Shown here: positions 62,197 through 64,000 of the stretch, one piece after another
Layout: the number at the start of each line of letters is the position of its first letter
How positions within the stretch are numbered: the first letter of the stretch is position 1
Translations under genes and position numbers: made by a program
Notes under the pieces: generated by a model
What the model was told of the DNA's origin: nothing
What the model saw: the letters and a program-made list of their open reading frames with translations, nothing else
The model's database searches: none
Source of the DNA: Nocardia brasiliensis ATCC 700358
GTDB taxonomy: Bacteria; Actinomycetota; Actinomycetes; Mycobacteriales; Mycobacteriaceae
DNA: 64,000 nt
Assembly (NCBI RefSeq): GCF_000250675.2
Contig: NC_018681.1
Coordinates: 1,798,001-1,862,000, forward strand
Reading direction: 5' to 3'

Positions 62197-62805
62197 TCAA
62201 CCGTTGATCGTGAGGCCGGTGATCAATTGCTCGATCACCGCGTGGACGGCGGCGGTGTCTTCGGTGGATTCCGCTGAGTGCGCGAGGATTTGGGCCGCCT
62301 CGTCCAAGGCGCCGACGATGATCAGGGCCAGCGGACGTACGGGTTGACGCCGGATGCGGCCCGCCGCGATGGCGCCCGCCAAGGCGTTCTCCACCCGGCC
62401 GATCGTGTGCCGCAACTCGATCTCGCGCCAGAGGCGCCAGCCCAGCACCGCGGGTCCGTCCAACAGCGCGATGCGCCGTACCTCGGGCGCGGTCGACGCG
62501 TTCAACCAGGCCAGGCAGCCGACGATCAAGCCGGCGATCGGGTCGTCGGACCGGGCCTCGGCCACCGCCGTGCCGATCACCTCGACCAGGCTGCGCTCGA
62601 GATCCTCGAACACTGCCTCGAACAGATCGCGCTTCTCGCTGAACTGGTGATAGAGCGCGCCACGACTGACCCCCGCGGCCTCGGCTACCGCGACGGTGCT
62701 CACCGCGCCGTATCCGAACTGGCCGAACAGTTCTCGCGCGGCACGGATCACCGCGGTGCGGGTGGCGGCCGAGCGTTCGGCCTGGGTTCGTCGGTCAGCG
62801 TTCAT
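62197..62805 (-). CDS. TetR family regulator (AcrR-like)
   Basis: A 202-residue regulator. The HTH reads GAVSTVAVAEAAGVSRGALYHQF, then a C-terminal effector domain. It is divergent from the SnoaL-like gene, and a 27-base palindrome of the pattern ATACA..CA...TG..TGTAT lies between them. It most likely controls that gene and itself. Confidence 0.92.
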   Translation of the reverse strand: MNADRRTQAERSAATRTAVIRAARELFGQFGYGAVSTVAVAEAAGVSRGALYHQFSEKRDLFEAVFEDLERSLVEVIGTAVAEARSDDPIAGLIVGCLAWLNASTAPEVRRIALLDGPAVLGWRLWREIELRHTIGRVENALAGAIAAGRIRRQPVRPLALIIVGALDEAAQILAHSAESTEDTAAVHAVIEQLITGLTING

Positions 62806-62865
62806 GGCGACGTAGCAGTCTATCCACGCCTTCGCACCCCTTGACCGCGGCGCCCACCGTCGTGG

Positions 62866-62892
62866 AACATACAGTCATCCTGTTTGTATCTT
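62866..62892. promoter_or_regulatory. Palindromic TetR operator
   Basis: A 27-base inverted repeat with paired halves AAxATACAxxCA and TGxxTGTATxTT around three bases. It lies 60 bases before the TetR start and 16 before the SnoaL-like gene, overlapping the latter's promoter region. Confidence 0.7.
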
Positions 62893-62907
62893 AGAAGGAT
62901 TCGGATC

Positions 62908-63303
62908 ATGTCCGTTGGCACCAAGGATCTGTTCGAGCGCTACCACGCCTGCTGGGCCGATCGCGATCCCGACCGCATCGTCGAATTGCACACGCCCGAC
63001 TCGATTTTCCATCTGCACTCCGGGGGCAAGCCCGCGCACGGCCGGGCCGAGATCCGCGCCGCCGCCGCGGAAACCTTCGCCTTGGTCCCGGACCTGACCT
63101 TCCATCTGGTCAACCTGCGAGTCGGCGACGACTTCTGGGCGGTCCAGTGGAAGTTGTCGGGCACCTCGGTCACCGGCGCCGCCGTCGATGTGGACATCGC
63201 GGACGTGGTCTTCGTCGAGGACGGCGCGGTGCGCGAGAAGCACACCTACGTCGACGGCGTAGCCATGCAGGCCGCACTGGCCACCCCGGCCGACATCGCC
63301 TGA
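62908..63303 (+). CDS. SnoaL/NTF2-like domain protein
   Basis: A 131-residue alpha+beta cone protein. DLFERYHACWADRDPDRIVELHTPDS and the end DVVFVEDGAVREKHTYVD match ketosteroid-isomerase-like folds (given in part). ATG 62908 follows GAAGGA by eight bases. Such proteins isomerise or cyclise small molecules or are binding proteins. The TetR gene and its operator lie just upstream, so expression is probably induced. Confidence 0.85.
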   Translation: MSVGTKDLFERYHACWADRDPDRIVELHTPDSIFHLHSGGKPAHGRAEIRAAAAETFALVPDLTFHLVNLRVGDDFWAVQWKLSGTSVTGAAVDVDIADVVFVEDGAVREKHTYVDGVAMQAALATPADIA

Positions 63304-63347
63304 CGAGCCCGAAAACCGAACCGCCGGAACATGTCCGGCGGTTACGG

Positions 63348-63755
63348 TCAGACTGACGGGTAGACGGCGATCTCGATGAGGTTTCCGTCCGGATCGCGGC
63401 AGTAGTGCGAGATCATCTCGCCCAGCGCTCCGGTTTTGCGGACCGGCCCGCTCACGATGCCGACACCGCAGGCGACGAGGTGGTCGTGCACCTCGTCGGC
63501 CGAGGCCGTGGTCACAAAGCAGAGGTCCTGCGCGCCCGCGGACTCCACGGCGGCCGTCGTCCAGGTCGGGTCCGCGGCCAGCGCACCGACCGGCCGCAGA
63601 TTCAGCTTCTGGTCGCCGAACCGCAGGGCGGTCCGCTCGCCGGGCCCGAACGTCTCCGCGCGCATGCCCAGTACCTCGACGTACCACCTCGCGGTTGCCG
63701 CGACATCGCGGCAGTTGATCACCACATGATCAATTCGATCGATGCTGAGCCCCAT
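63348..63755 (-). CDS. VOC/glyoxalase-like dioxygenase-fold protein
   Basis: A 135-residue single-module VOC protein. IDRIDHVVINCRDVAATARWYVEVLGM carries the first metal histidine, FGDQKLNLRP follows, and SHYCRDPDGNLIEIAVYPS the last glutamate (given in parts). A ring-cleaving or resistance function is possible. It is convergent with the SnoaL-like gene. Confidence 0.9.
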   Translation of the reverse strand: MGLSIDRIDHVVINCRDVAATARWYVEVLGMRAETFGPGERTALRFGDQKLNLRPVGALAADPTWTTAAVESAGAQDLCFVTTASADEVHDHLVACGVGIVSGPVRKTGALGEMISHYCRDPDGNLIEIAVYPSV

Positions 63756-63888
63756 GATCAGAACAGTAGCGAATCGCCCGCGCTACCGGCCTCGGCCGCG
63801 GGATCCGCCGGCTGCTGCGCGGTGTCCGGTACCGTCTGCGGCCGTTGCGCTGAACTGGGCTCTGCCCTCGCACCGGGGAGGATCGGGG

Positions 63889-64000
63889 ATGTCGAACGGC
63901 GGGGTGTCCCGACGCGGTCTGCTGGGTACGGCGCTCGGCGCAGGTGCGCTGGCGGCGACGGCGTGTGCGCCCGCCGCCCCCGTCGGCGACCGAACACAAA
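63889..64000 (+). CDS. Start of a Tat-exported lipoprotein, cut by the window edge
   Basis: ATG 63889 has GGAGG upstream. The 37 visible residues show a twin-arginine signal, SRRGLLGTALGAGALA, followed by the lipobox ATAC. It should be folded before export and anchored by lipid. The enzyme part lies beyond the window, so the function is not visible. Confidence 0.8.
   Translation, partial: MSNGGVSRRGLLGTALGAGALAATACAPAAPVGDRTQ

Overview
The window is high-GC actinobacterial DNA, most likely Nocardia or a close mycolate-producing relative. Evidence: a mycolate reductase-like gene (cmrA type) beside a HerA-like ATPase, oligoribonuclease and tRNA-His, an order I recall from the Mycobacterium tuberculosis Rv2508c-Rv2511 region; a DUF1707 protein; GTG starts; and many ATGA/GTGA stop-start overlaps. 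The species cannot be named from the sequence.

0.5-28.8 kb: a biosynthetic gene cluster. It encodes a StrR-like ParB regulator, a polyprenyl diphosphate synthase, an exported CrtC/AttH-like protein, a siderophore-interacting flavoprotein, a KAS III-like enzyme, and a long coupled operon: ferredoxin, unknown 640-aa protein, short class II DAHP synthase, 2,3-dihydroxybenzoate-AMP ligase, free aryl carrier protein, cytosolic penicillin-acylase homologue, PurB-like lyase and GNAT. Then come six mevalonate-pathway genes from HMG-CoA synthase activity down to IPP isomerase, an MMPL exporter, a UbiA prenyltransferase, isochorismatase, isochorismate synthase and DHB dehydrogenase, and a TetR regulator. 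The simplest reading is a pathway that makes 2,3-dihydroxybenzoate (DHB) and a polyprenyl diphosphate, joins them through UbiA, and passes a carrier-bound aryl acid to an acceptor without any NRPS. A terpenylated catechol, possibly iron-binding, is inferred as the product. A shared GACA-N3-TGTC operator at four or five sites, including one at the tetR promoter, suggests a single TetR regulon.

28.9-36 kb: a DUF1707 protein, a 1.2-kb array of four ~300-bp non-coding repeats, a FAD/NAD(P)-binding protein, a small membrane protein, a WD40-like protein, and a degraded tyrosine recombinase next to tRNA-Lys, probably the scar of an integrative element.

36-50 kb: largely conserved core: L,D-transpeptidase, family A polymerase, GNAT, short CoA-transferase, a second non-coding repeat array (six hairpins with compensatory changes), tRNA-His, oligoribonuclease, HerA-like ATPase, two tandem diaminopimelate decarboxylase genes (one lacking the PLP lysine), cmrA-like reductase and a UMF1-type MFS protein.

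50-64 kb: mixed genes: PadR regulator, FadH-type dienoyl-CoA reductase, small secreted proteins, YnfA, a compact threonyl-tRNA synthetase paralogue behind an apparently leaderless attenuator, ADP-ribosylglycohydrolase, MerB-like protein, two TetR loci with palindromic operators, an amidohydrolase, and the start of a Tat lipoprotein at the right edge.
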